A DNA stretch of 6,531 nucleotides. Origin: Draconibacterium orientale (GTDB lineage: Bacteria; Bacteroidota; Bacteroidia; Bacteroidales; UBA1556). Position numbers and translations under genes: made by a program. Below are positions 1-5,375 of the stretch, piece after piece. Position 1 is the stretch's first letter, and each line of letters starts with the position of its first letter. The notes under the pieces were generated by a model. It searched no databases. It worked only from the letters and a program-made list of their open reading frames with translations, and had not been told where the DNA came from. Location: contig DZDC01000079.1 of assembly GCA_022736595.1 (NCBI GenBank), forward strand, positions 1-6,531, in the 5' to 3' direction.

Positions 1-194
1 GAATCTTAAATCTATTGTAACTTTTTGTCATGTACTAAGCTGAAAATATCAATTTAAGTTAGTCGAAGTACAGGCTTAAATTATATGACTATTAATACAC
101 AAATCATTACAATTACCTAAAATTTAGTGTTTTACGTAGTTATCTATTCTATCTTAGATTAAAGCCAAGCCTTTAAAAAGAACTTGGATTTTAA
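1..194. other. AT-rich leader without a recognisable gene
   Basis: I find no convincing coding sequence here on either strand. Two weak structures are visible. An inverted repeat, TGTACT at 31-36 and AGTACA at 67-72, has an inner ACTAA/TTAGT pair at 34-38 and 59-63. A CCAAG (165-169) / CTTGG (183-187) hairpin is followed by ATTTTAA and could terminate a gene lying left of the window. Neither has enough support to be called a feature by itself. Confidence 0.4.
142..159. promoter_or_regulatory. candidate distal HipB operator (ATCTA-N8-TAGAT)
   Basis: A perfect 5-bp inverted repeat, ATCTA at 142-146 and TAGAT at 155-159, is separated by 8 bp. The arm-spacer geometry matches the E. coli HipB operator (TATCC-N8-GGATA), although the arm sequence differs. 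It lies about 100 bp upstream of hipB and well upstream of the predicted promoter. A 5-bp repeat in AT-rich DNA is easily met by chance, so this is only a candidate. Confidence 0.2.
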
Positions 195-239
195 TCAATA
201 TATAATGTTGAATATAATGAGCAATAAATAGTATATTTG
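195..239 (+). promoter_or_regulatory. probable hipBA promoter with overlapping operator candidate
   Basis: TATATTTG at 232-239 fits the Bacteroidota -7 consensus TAnnTTTG. A TTG at 208-210, 21 bp further upstream, fits the -33 element. Transcription would start near 245-247, leaving a very short leader before the ATG at 258. The -33 TTG lies inside an imperfect 17-bp palindrome at 195-211 (outer arms TCAA/TTGA, six of seven pairs matching). It also sits between direct repeats of ATATAATG at 200-207 and 212-219. Such placement is where an autorepressing antitoxin would be expected to bind; the binding itself is inference. Confidence 0.5.
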
Positions 240-257
240 CACTTTTAATTAAACATT

Positions 258-563
258 ATGAGCAAAGCTATTTTATTTCCTAAGGGAAAACGAATTCTTC
301 AAGAAGTTGGGGAGAATATCAAGCTTGCCAGATTGCGGCGAAACTACAGCACAATGCAGGTGGCTGAGCGGGCAAATATTTCGCGAAACACGCTGCTGTC
401 CATCGAAAAGGGCTCTGAGAGAGTAAGCATTGGTGCTTATTTTGTAGCCATGCACGTATTAGGGCTTGAAAACGATTTTTTGCTGCTGGCTAAAGATGAT
501 GTTTTGGGGAGAAAAATTCAGGATGCAAATTTGCCAAACCGCAACCGAGCCTCGAAAAAGTAG
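258..563 (+). CDS. hipB: HipB-like antitoxin, XRE-family transcriptional regulator
   Basis: This 101-aa protein carries one XRE/Cro-type helix-turn-helix, roughly residues 18-72. The turn region reads MQVAERANISRNTLLSIEKG (33-52), with the typical Q, A, S/R-N and E-K-G pattern. A hydrophobic segment after it (GAYFVAMHVLGL) fits the closing helices of the domain. The C-terminal tail from about residue 85 is polar and basic (NRNRASKK), probably flexible. It ends 4 bp before the HipA kinase, the standard antitoxin-first layout. In this family the antitoxin dimer binds the operon operator, sequesters the kinase and represses transcription together with it. It is slightly longer than E. coli HipB (88 aa). 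The ATG at 258 follows an A/T-rich leader with no Shine-Dalgarno, normal for Bacteroidota. Family assignment is solid; the antitoxin role rests on linkage. Confidence 0.87.
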   Translation: MSKAILFPKGKRILQEVGENIKLARLRRNYSTMQVAERANISRNTLLSIEKGSERVSIGAYFVAMHVLGLENDFLLLAKDDVLGRKIQDANLPNRNRASKK

Positions 564-567
564 AGTT

Positions 568-1842
568 ATGGCAAAAACGAAAAGCAACCGGCGCGAAATA
601 ATAGTTTACAGCGATTGGGAAATTTTTCCGGAACCCACTTTGATGGGAACTTTATACGCTGAAATAGTCCGTGGAAAAGAAATTTTCTCCTTCGAGTACT
701 CCAAAAAATGGTTGGAATCGGGCTTCGCTCAAATACTTGATCCCTATTTATACTTAGACGCTCATTTACAATACCTTGCTGATGAGAAGCCCAATTTCGG
801 CCTGTTTTTAGATTCATCGCCCGACAGGTGGGGGCGTTTGCTGATGAAAAGACGTGAAGCTGCTTACGCCAGATTAGAAAATAGGGCAGAGAAACATTTG
901 TACGAAACAGATTTCTTACTCGGGGTTTATGACGATTACCGAATGGGGGCACTTCGCTTTAAAACCGATAAAAGCGGGAATTTCCAAAACGATGATAAAA
1001 AGTTGGCAGCCCCACCTTGGACTTCGTTGCGCACTTTAGAAGAAATCAGCATGAAATTGGAAGATGATAACGCTGTGGACGACCCCGATTATCTTAAATG
1101 GCTAAACATGCTGCTCCAGCCGGGCTCGTCTTTAGGTGGGGCAAGGCCAAAAGCGAGTGTAACGGATGAAAATGGTCATTTGTGGATTGCCAAATTTCCG
1201 AGCAAAGCAGACTCCATAGATATTGGTGGTTGGGAAATTTTGGCGAACAAGCTTGCCATAATGTCGGGAATAAATGTAGCAACAGCGCATGTACAAAAGT
1301 TCTCGGGCACACACCATACCTTTTTAACCAAGCGATTTGACCGATTGAAAACAGGTCGGAGAATCCATTTTGCTTCGGCAATGACCTTGCTAGGCTATTC
1401 GGATGGAGAGGATTTTCGACTTGGGATCAGTTACCTCGACATGGCCGAATTTATAAGCCAACAAGGTGCCGATGCCAAGGCTGATCTTGAAGAACTTTGG
1501 AGGAGAATCGTGTTTTCGATAGCCATTTCAAATACCGATGACCACCTAAGGAATCATGGTTTTATCTTAACCCCAAAAGGTTGGCGTCTCTCACCTGCTT
1601 ACGATATTAATCCAGTGCCCAATAGCACCGGGCTTAAATTGAATATAAGTGAGACCGAAAATTCATTGGATATGAGCCTAGTCCTAAAGGTGAAAGATTT
1701 CTTTAGGATTTCCGATGCTAAAGCAAATGAAATTTTGAGCCAAATAATTGAATCAGTCGGCAAATGGAAAAATATTGCTGATAACTTGAAACTCCCTAAA
1801 AATGAGCAAGAAATAATGAAAAGCGCATTTAACAACCGATAG
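568..1842 (+). CDS. hipA: HipA-type serine/threonine kinase toxin
   Basis: This 424-aa protein is close to the length of E. coli HipA (440 aa), so it is a one-piece toxin rather than a split form. Residues about 10-110 are the N-terminal HipA domain (MGTLYAE, then LFLDSSPDRWGR). The kinase domain follows, with a glycine-rich loop SSLGGARPKA (187-196), the ATP-contacting Lys in WIAKF (K209), the catalytic segment NTDDHLRNHGF (322-332; catalytic D324, metal-binding N329) and the AYD motif (D346). All key residues expected for activity are present. Characterised HipA proteins phosphorylate glutamyl-tRNA synthetase and cause dormancy and persistence; related kinases have other targets, so the substrate here is unknown. 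I chose ATG 568, 4 bp after the hipB stop, because the family N-terminus begins there; an upstream in-frame ATG at 466 would overlap hipB by almost 100 bp and add unrelated residues. Confidence 0.93.
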   Translation: MAKTKSNRREIIVYSDWEIFPEPTLMGTLYAEIVRGKEIFSFEYSKKWLESGFAQILDPYLYLDAHLQYLADEKPNFGLFLDSSPDRWGRLLMKRREAAYARLENRAEKHLYETDFLLGVYDDYRMGALRFKTDKSGNFQNDDKKLAAPPWTSLRTLEEISMKLEDDNAVDDPDYLKWLNMLLQPGSSLGGARPKASVTDENGHLWIAKFPSKADSIDIGGWEILANKLAIMSGINVATAHVQKFSGTHHTFLTKRFDRLKTGRRIHFASAMTLLGYSDGEDFRLGISYLDMAEFISQQGADAKADLEELWRRIVFSIAISNTDDHLRNHGFILTPKGWRLSPAYDINPVPNSTGLKLNISETENSLDMSLVLKVKDFFRISDAKANEILSQIIESVGKWKNIADNLKLPKNEQEIMKSAFNNR

Positions 1843-1917
1843 AGTTAAGATTTAAAACCACCACTACCACGAGTTTTCACTCCCTCTGAAAGCCACAACT
1901 CCCATGTTTTTCAGGTC

Positions 1918-1939
1918 TATAAAGAGCTTTTATATTTTT
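1918..1939 (+). terminator. weak candidate terminator after hipA
   Basis: An AT-only 6-bp stem (TATAAA at 1918-1923 with TTTATA at 1929-1934) encloses GAGCT and is followed by TTTTT. It lies about 75 bp after the hipA stop. With no G/C pairs in the stem it would be weak, so this is tentative. Confidence 0.22.
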
Positions 1940-1971
1940 ATGGAATCAAAATTAGTGCTTTTATTGATTTT

Positions 1972-1991
1972 CCCTTCGGTAAACTACATCT
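1972..1991 (+). repeat. terminal inverted repeat, tnpC side of the IS66-like relic
   Basis: CCCTTCGGTAAACTACATCT differs at 3 of 20 positions from each of the two opposing copies (2302-2321 and 2887-2906 on the - strand). The stop codon of the transposase-like tail (1984-1986) lies inside it, as is common for compact insertion sequences. Confidence 0.7.
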
Positions 1992-2100
1992 CCAAATTTA
2001 ATGGAAGTAGCTTGTCTATTTCATTTTCGGGGTAGGAGTTTATTGAGGAGAGAACATGTTTGAGGTAATCAAAAAAGGGTTCTATTTTCGATAAAATCTC
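1984..2100 (-). pseudogene. C-terminal fragment of an IS66-family transposase (TnpC-like)
   Basis: Read on the - strand, about 38 codons end with IEPFFDYLKHVL, then SSINSYPENEIDKLLPLNLEM and a stop. This matches the pattern I know for the extreme C-terminus of IS66 transposases: a (I/V)(D/N)P..YL..VL stretch, a P.N.ID.LLP stretch and a few closing residues. The catalytic DDE domain, zinc-binding region and N-terminus are all absent, so it is non-functional. The upstream limit is approximate because the deletion junction, somewhere near 2090-2114, cannot be fixed without the parent element. The family call rests on remembered motif pattern, not an alignment. Confidence 0.62.
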
Positions 2101-2113
2101 CGTGCTGATAACT

Positions 2114-2250
2114 TCAACTCTGCCTAATCCAGTACAGAAGCTTGGCCATTGCCAACAGGTTTTCTTTCGCAAACTCCCTATGAGTTTGCCACTTCGCTGC
2201 CATAAGTTCACGATCTCTATGATTTGTTCATGCTTTTCTGCTAATTTCAT
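2114..2250 (-). pseudogene. IS66 accessory protein (TnpA-like) N-terminal fragment, frameshifted
   Basis: From the ATG at 2250-2248 the - strand encodes MKLAEKHEQIIEIVNLWQRS and then GK. Adding one A to the AAA run at 2187-2185 continues the frame as THREFAKENLLAMAKLLYWI and RQS, stopping at TGA 2116-2114. The W..SG.....FA....L....L.YW.R pattern is typical of the helix-turn-helix start of IS66 TnpA-like accessory proteins. Without the extra A the frame runs through unrelated residues into the transposase tail, giving a nonsensical hybrid of about 90 aa. The remaining C-terminal part of TnpA is missing. It is a relic, inferred from motif pattern and frame restoration. Confidence 0.65.
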
Positions 2251-2327
2251 TTCATTCGATTTTGAAAAAGGCAAAATTCAAGATTTGTAGGCTTGATCAC
2301 AAGATGTGGTTTACCATAGGGGTATAA
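2249..2327 (-). repeat. IS-end direct repeat, copy A
   Basis: These 79 bp match 2834-2912 without gaps at 68 positions (86%). It covers the terminal inverted repeat (2302-2321), the leader in front of the tnpA-like start and 6 bp outside the inverted repeat. The first 28 bp (2249-2276), nearest the coding start, are identical in both copies. Similarity stops at the tnpA start codon region. Confidence 0.85.
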
Positions 2328-2389
2328 TAATTCTATTGAATTTCATTTTTAATTTAAGTGTTATTCTAATTCAGGTATTCACATTTTTT

Positions 2390-2397
2390 TACTTTTG
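2390..2397 (+). promoter_or_regulatory. -7 box-like sequence upstream of the pseudogene
   Basis: TACTTTTG fits the Bacteroidota TAnnTTTG consensus and lies 26 bp before the pseudogene ATG at 2423, a realistic distance. No TTG is found at the expected -33 position, so only half of the promoter is recognisable. Confidence 0.3.
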
Positions 2398-2422
2398 TCA
2401 CCAAACGTTTAACCTTTTTCCC

Positions 2423-2752
2423 ATGATAGACCACAAAACTGCTTAGGTAGCTTTCAAAGAGATTGAATCGACCAAATTAGACGCATTGCGTAGGGGATTG
2501 CTAAAGGCTGCCATTCGCTATGTAAACATCCGCTTTGAGAGCGAGCTGCTCAGCTTGGAGGAAAAATTGGAGCGCGACAGCGAACGCACCATAGCTCATA
2601 ATGCCTTTATCGCCACCTGAGATATTCTCGCCAGAAATATGGCTCAAACCGGTGAATCGGCCCTGTGGCGCCAACTCCTCACCTCCGACCTTAAAATCAT
2701 CGGAGACTTCGCCTGCTACTTGGTGGCTTTTGTGGGGGTGAAGAATAGGTAG
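2423..2752 (+). pseudogene. decayed small helical protein gene of unknown function
   Basis: One frame reads coherently for 109 codons but is broken by TAG at 2444-2446 (codon 8) and TGA at 2618-2620 (codon 66), ending at TAG 2750-2752. The readable segments include VAFKEIESTKLDALRRGLLK, AAIRYVNIRFESELLSLEEK, ERTIAHNAFIAT, DILARNMAQTG and SDLKIIGDFACYLVAFVGVK. The composition suggests an all-helical, charged, soluble protein with no signal peptide or membrane span. It resembles a family of small uncharacterised proteins I believe is common in Bacteroidota, but I cannot name it. The coding-like amino acid pattern runs through both stops with no frame change, which indicates a recently inactivated gene. 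It is flanked by same-orientation IS-end repeats. The ATG is the natural start, 26 bp after a -7-like box. Confidence 0.7.
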
Positions 2753-2833
2753 GTTAGGTGTAGGCTTTATTCAATCTTTAAGACTCAGTGGTAATTGATT
2801 AGCGACTCTAACATCAATACTCAATTGCCTCCA

Positions 2834-2912
2834 ATTTCATTCGATTTTGAAAAAGGCAAAAATCAAGATTCGCAGCCTAGCTCACAGGATGCAGTTTACC
2901 GTAGGGATATAA
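2834..2912 (-). repeat. solo IS66-like end, direct repeat copy B
   Basis: These 79 bp match copy A (2249-2327) at 68 of 79 positions without gaps and in the same orientation. The terminal inverted repeat, read on the - strand from 2906 to 2887, is CCCTACGGTAAACTGCATCC. No element body or partner end follows: beyond the tnpA-like start region at 2834 the sequence no longer resembles copy A. It is therefore a stranded end of a second, more heavily deleted or older copy, or the outer boundary of a larger 1972-2906 unit enclosing the pseudogene. Confidence 0.82.
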
Positions 2913-2943
2913 AAAAAGAGAGCCTTGTTGAACTCTCCTTTTT
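2911..2943 (-). terminator. intrinsic terminator of the acyl-CoA/3-oxoacid operon
   Basis: On the - strand, AAAAAG-GAGAG, a 10-nt loop and CTCTC are followed by a T7 run (positions 2917-2911). The stem is GAGAG/CTCTC with one bulged G and A/T pairs extending it. It starts 18 bp after the stop of the HMGL-like gene, as expected for the end of the operon. The opposite strand also ends in a T5 run, so it may work both ways. Confidence 0.7.
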
Positions 2944-2961
2944 AACTTTCCATTTAAGGGC

Positions 2962-3969
2962 TTATCGGCCACTAAGCGATTTAGGAATTCGGCCATTTTT
3001 AATGGCTTCGCTACGAAGTCTCCGACCCGCAATTCGTTCTACCATGGCTCCAATTTCAAGTACTTTGTCAATGTCGAGGTTGGTTTCTATTCCCATTTCA
3101 TCCATCATCACTACCATATCTTCGGTACTTACCAAACCTACTAAATTACTGTCTTTGTAGTAATAAGCGCCAGTTCCGGCCACAGGTACTCCACTTACAA
3201 AATTGGCAGGCTGCCCACCAATGCCTCCCATGGTAGATTCGTAATTGGTCATTCCGGCTTGTAAGGCAGCCAAAACATTGGCCAATCCCCAACCGCGTGT
3301 GGTATGGAAGTGAACGATATGTTTATCGGGTTTACCAAAATGATCGAGCAGCATGCTAAAATATTTATACACTCGGTCGGGAGATGCGCTGCCATCGTGG
3401 TCGGCATGTTCCACATCATTGGCACCAATATTAATCCAACGTTGAGCAAATTCAATGGCTTTACTCATTTCTGTAGGGCCTTCGATGGGGCATCCCCATA
3501 TCGTACTTACTGTGCCATTTACCTTGATACCAGCGGCTTGGGCTTTGGGAATCCACTCCTCGGCCATTTTCCAGTATTCGGATAGGCTTAAGCCCGAATT
3601 TTTCTTATGGTGCGATTCGCTGGTGCTAACCATCAGTAAAATGCGATCGGGACCAAATCCTTCTTTCTTCGCTTCAATGGCTCTTTCGATGGCCTTCTCA
3701 CGAATGGTAATTCCGGTAAGACTTACACTGTCGATGAGGTGAGCTACCTTTTTGCTATTGCGGATCCCTTTAAAAAGGGCATCTGCATCTTTAAATTGGG
3801 GCATGCCTGAAGGGTTTCCAAAATTGGAAACTTCCACGTGTTTAAAGCCTGCCAAAATTAATTGTTCTAAAGTCCAGAGCTTGGCCTCGGTTGGGATAAA
3901 GATTTCTTCGTGCTGAAAACCATCGCGAACGGTGATATCGCCAATGGTAACTTTTTTAGGATAATTCAT
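2962..3969 (-). CDS. HMG-CoA lyase-like DRE-TIM metallolyase, divergent active site
   Basis: This 335-aa protein has the HMGL-like TIM-barrel fold. Conserved features are the RDGFQHE start motif (R15, D16, matching RDGLQNE in HMG-CoA lyases), VEVSNFGNPSGMPQ (E46), the HFH metal ligands (H220, H222) with GLANVLAALQAG after them, and STEDMVVMMDEMGIET near the end. HMG-CoA lyases cleave HMG-CoA to acetyl-CoA and acetoacetate using a divalent metal and a mobile GGCP-loop cysteine. Here that loop reads GGIGGQPANF, with Gln253 in place of the Cys. About 17 extra residues lie between it and TED, rich in G, A, Y and V. The Asp after the HxH motif is Thr223. The usual GDTIGVGTP segment is ADHDGSASP. 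It is last in the operon, 15 bp after scoB, which favours an acyl-CoA or 3-oxoacid substrate, but the reaction is probably not the classical lyase one. A related aldolase, lyase or synthase in the same superfamily is possible. Confidence 0.85.
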   Translation of the reverse strand: MNYPKKVTIGDITVRDGFQHEEIFIPTEAKLWTLEQLILAGFKHVEVSNFGNPSGMPQFKDADALFKGIRNSKKVAHLIDSVSLTGITIREKAIERAIEAKKEGFGPDRILLMVSTSESHHKKNSGLSLSEYWKMAEEWIPKAQAAGIKVNGTVSTIWGCPIEGPTEMSKAIEFAQRWINIGANDVEHADHDGSASPDRVYKYFSMLLDHFGKPDKHIVHFHTTRGWGLANVLAALQAGMTNYESTMGGIGGQPANFVSGVPVAGTGAYYYKDSNLVGLVSTEDMVVMMDEMGIETNLDIDKVLEIGAMVERIAGRRLRSEAIKNGRIPKSLSGR

Positions 3970-3984
3970 AATATTTTCAATTTT

Positions 3985-4641
3985 TTAAAATTTCATTTCA
4001 GGAATAACGCCCTCAATAATAAGAGGTGCGCCGGTGGCAGCCACAATTTCTTCTACGCTTACACCAGGGGCTCTTTCTATGAGCCTAAAACCTTTCTCAG
4101 TAACTTCAACCACCGCTAAATCTGATACGATTTTCTTTACACAATTGACCCCTGTGAGAGGTAAGTCACACTTTTTCTTGAGTTTAGGAGTGCCATCTTT
4201 ATCAGTATGGGTTGTGGCTACAATAATATTACGTGCAGCAGCTACCAAATCCATGGCTCCACCCATGCCTTTCACCATTTTTCCTGGAATTTTCCATGAG
4301 CTAATGTCTCCGCGCTCCGAAACTTCAAAAGCACCCAGAACAGTAAGATCGATATGCCCACCACGAATCATCGCAAAACTCAAGGAAGAGTCGAAAAAAG
4401 CTGCGCCAGGAGTGTAAGTTACCGTTTGCTTTCCTGCATTGATGAGGTCGGCATCCTCTTTTCCTTTTTCAGGAAAAGGCCCAATACCTAAAAGACCGTT
4501 TTCGGATTGCAAAACCACATCCATGCCTGCTGGAATATAGTTGGCTACCAAGGTGGGAATTCCAATTCCCAAATTTACGTAATACCCATCTTTAAGTTCC
4601 TGGGCAATACGCTGTGCTATTTGATTTTTATCTAATGCCAT
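3985..4641 (-). CDS. scoB: 3-oxoacid CoA-transferase, subunit B
   Basis: This 218-aa protein is the usual length for the beta subunit of family I CoA-transferases (SCOT, AtoA type). NLGIGIPT (23-30) is the typical N-terminal motif. The catalytic glutamate that forms the covalent glutamyl-CoA intermediate is E47 in QSENGLLG. GGHIDLTVLGAFEV, KMVKGMGGAMDL and the TGVNCVKKI segment follow in family order. With subunit A it transfers CoA between succinyl-CoA (or another acyl-CoA) and a 3-oxoacid such as acetoacetate, in the cytoplasm. The gene begins 24 bp after the scoA stop. The ATG at 4641 follows AAAAGA with no proper Shine-Dalgarno. The exact CoA donor and acceptor cannot be read from sequence; butyrate/acetoacetate transferases share these motifs. 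Confidence 0.95.
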   Translation of the reverse strand: MALDKNQIAQRIAQELKDGYYVNLGIGIPTLVANYIPAGMDVVLQSENGLLGIGPFPEKGKEDADLINAGKQTVTYTPGAAFFDSSLSFAMIRGGHIDLTVLGAFEVSERGDISSWKIPGKMVKGMGGAMDLVAAARNIIVATTHTDKDGTPKLKKKCDLPLTGVNCVKKIVSDLAVVEVTEKGFRLIERAPGVSVEEIVAATGAPLIIEGVIPEMKF

Positions 4642-4665
4642 TCTTTTGAAATTTAAATAGTTTTA

Positions 4666-5355
4666 CTAACGTGTCGTTACAAATTCGATGCGTTTTTCGT
4701 AATTCTCGCCTTTGAAAATTCGTTGAATAAATACGCCAGGAAGGTGAATCTGATTGGGGTCAAGTTGTCCAACCTCAACCAATTCTTCAACTTCGGCAAT
4801 GGTAATTTTACCCGCCATTCCCATAGATTGGTTAAAATTATTGGCTGTATGCCTGAAAATCAAATTGCCTGATTTATCACCTTTCCAAGCCTTAATGATA
4901 GAGAAATCAGCTTTTAAAGCATGCTCCAAAATATGAGGTTTACCATCAAAAACACGTACTTCTTTTCCTTCGGCTACCTCTGTGCCAAACCCAGCGGGAA
5001 CAAAAAAGGCTGGTATGCCTGCTCCGCCAGCTCTAATACGTTCGGCAAGTGTGCCTTGAGGATTGAGTTCAACTTCTAATTCGCCACTCAACATTTGGCG
5101 TTCAAACTCTTTGTTTTCACCTACATAACTGCTAATCATCTTTTTAATTTGTCGATTGCGAAGCAATAGACCTAATCCGAAATCATCTACACCTGCATTG
5201 TTTGAGATACACGTAAGTCCTTTTACACCTTTATCAACCAGTGCTAAAATTGAATTTTCGGGAATGCCACTCAAGCCGAAACCACCCACCATCAAGGTCA
5301 TCTGATCTTGAATATCGGCAATGGCTTCTTGAGCATTTTTTACAACTTTATTCAT
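4666..5355 (-). CDS. scoA: 3-oxoacid CoA-transferase, subunit A
   Basis: This 229-aa alpha subunit carries the family motif VGGFGLSGIPENSI (23-36 counted from the chosen ATG; many homologues have GLCGIPE), then SNNAGVDDFGLGLLL, the NPQGTLAERIRAGGAGIPAFF segment and the closing GVFIQRIF. The A subunit contributes part of the CoA site; catalysis needs Glu47 of subunit B encoded next. I start it at the ATG at 5355-5353 (MNKVVKNAQEA); an in-frame TTG three codons upstream (5364) is less likely, and homologues begin near MNK. It lies 20 bp after the acyl-CoA dehydrogenase stop and 24 bp before scoB, so the subunits should be co-translated and balanced. It is of usual length with no sign of decay. 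Confidence 0.95.
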   Translation of the reverse strand: MNKVVKNAQEAIADIQDQMTLMVGGFGLSGIPENSILALVDKGVKGLTCISNNAGVDDFGLGLLLRNRQIKKMISSYVGENKEFERQMLSGELEVELNPQGTLAERIRAGGAGIPAFFVPAGFGTEVAEGKEVRVFDGKPHILEHALKADFSIIKAWKGDKSGNLIFRHTANNFNQSMGMAGKITIAEVEELVEVGQLDPNQIHLPGVFIQRIFKGENYEKRIEFVTTR

Positions 5356-5375
5356 ATTTATCAATTAAAATATTA

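Larger units (their letters stand above)
1972..2321 (-). mobile_element. MITE-like, internally deleted IS66-family element
   Basis: The ends are imperfect inverted repeats: CCCTTCGGTAAACTACATCT at 1972-1991 and, read on the - strand, CCCTATGGTAAACCACATCT at 2321-2302 (17 of 20 match). Inside, the - strand carries the start of an IS66 accessory-protein-like gene next to one end and an IS66 transposase-like C-terminus ending inside the opposite repeat. That is the expected order tnpA...tnpC with tnpB and most of tnpC missing, about 350 bp in all. IS66 elements typically end in GTAA, which is present here as GTAAAC, but the repeat similarity continues 7 bp further out to CCCT. I see no 8-bp target duplication outside either possible boundary, so the exact ends are uncertain or have eroded. 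It cannot encode transposase; if it ever moved, it needed a full-length relative elsewhere in the genome. Confidence 0.7.
1843..2961. other. gene-poor relic strip between hipA and the CoA operon
   Basis: This 1.1 kb has no intact gene. It contains an internally deleted IS66-type element (1972-2321), a degraded small gene (2423-2752) and a solo IS end (2834-2912). Between these, 1843-1971, 2322-2422 and 2753-2833 hold nothing I can assign beyond weak terminator and promoter candidates. The hipBA operon on the + strand and the acyl-CoA operon on the - strand converge on it, so it is a tolerant landing place for insertions. Confidence 0.75.

Noticed and set aside
1..257. CRISPR, tRNA or small RNA gene in the left leader
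   Set aside because: There is no regular repeat-spacer pattern and no tRNA cloverleaf; only short AT-rich hairpins that are expected by chance.
466..567. Longer hipA starting at an in-frame ATG at 466
   Set aside because: It would overlap hipB by almost 100 bp, and the added 34 residues are just hipB read in another frame with no HipA-family character. ATG 568 sits 4 bp after the hipB stop and matches the family N-terminus.
1984..2274. A real 96-aa protein on the - strand
   Set aside because: The frame begins at a TTG, and its middle is the wrong frame of an accessory-protein fragment that runs into a transposase tail. It is a chance hybrid produced by a deletion and a frameshift.
1964..2329. 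8-bp target-site duplication around the IS66-like relic
   Set aside because: Neither the bases outside CCCT/AGGG (TTGATTTT versus GTATAATA) nor those outside GTAAAC/GTTTAC match as direct repeats, so no duplication can be claimed.
2515..2535. GTAAACATCC inside the pseudogene as a fourth IS terminus
   Set aside because: It matches only GTAAAC and part of the next bases, and it lies in the coherent coding part (AIRYVNIR). It is chance similarity.
2618..2620. TGA in the small pseudogene as a selenocysteine codon
   Set aside because: The same frame also has a TAG at codon 8, no clear selenocysteine hairpin follows, and the gene lies among relics. Ordinary decay, perhaps of a Cys codon, is simpler.
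3304..3742. + strand open frames across the HMGL-like gene and similar ones across scoB, scoA and the dehydrogenase
   Set aside because: They lie opposite strongly conserved coding sequence and show no family motifs; they are antisense shadows.
5356..5364. scoA start at TTG 5364
   Set aside because: An ATG three codons later gives the normal family N-terminus, and TTG starts are less common; the three extra residues add nothing recognisable.
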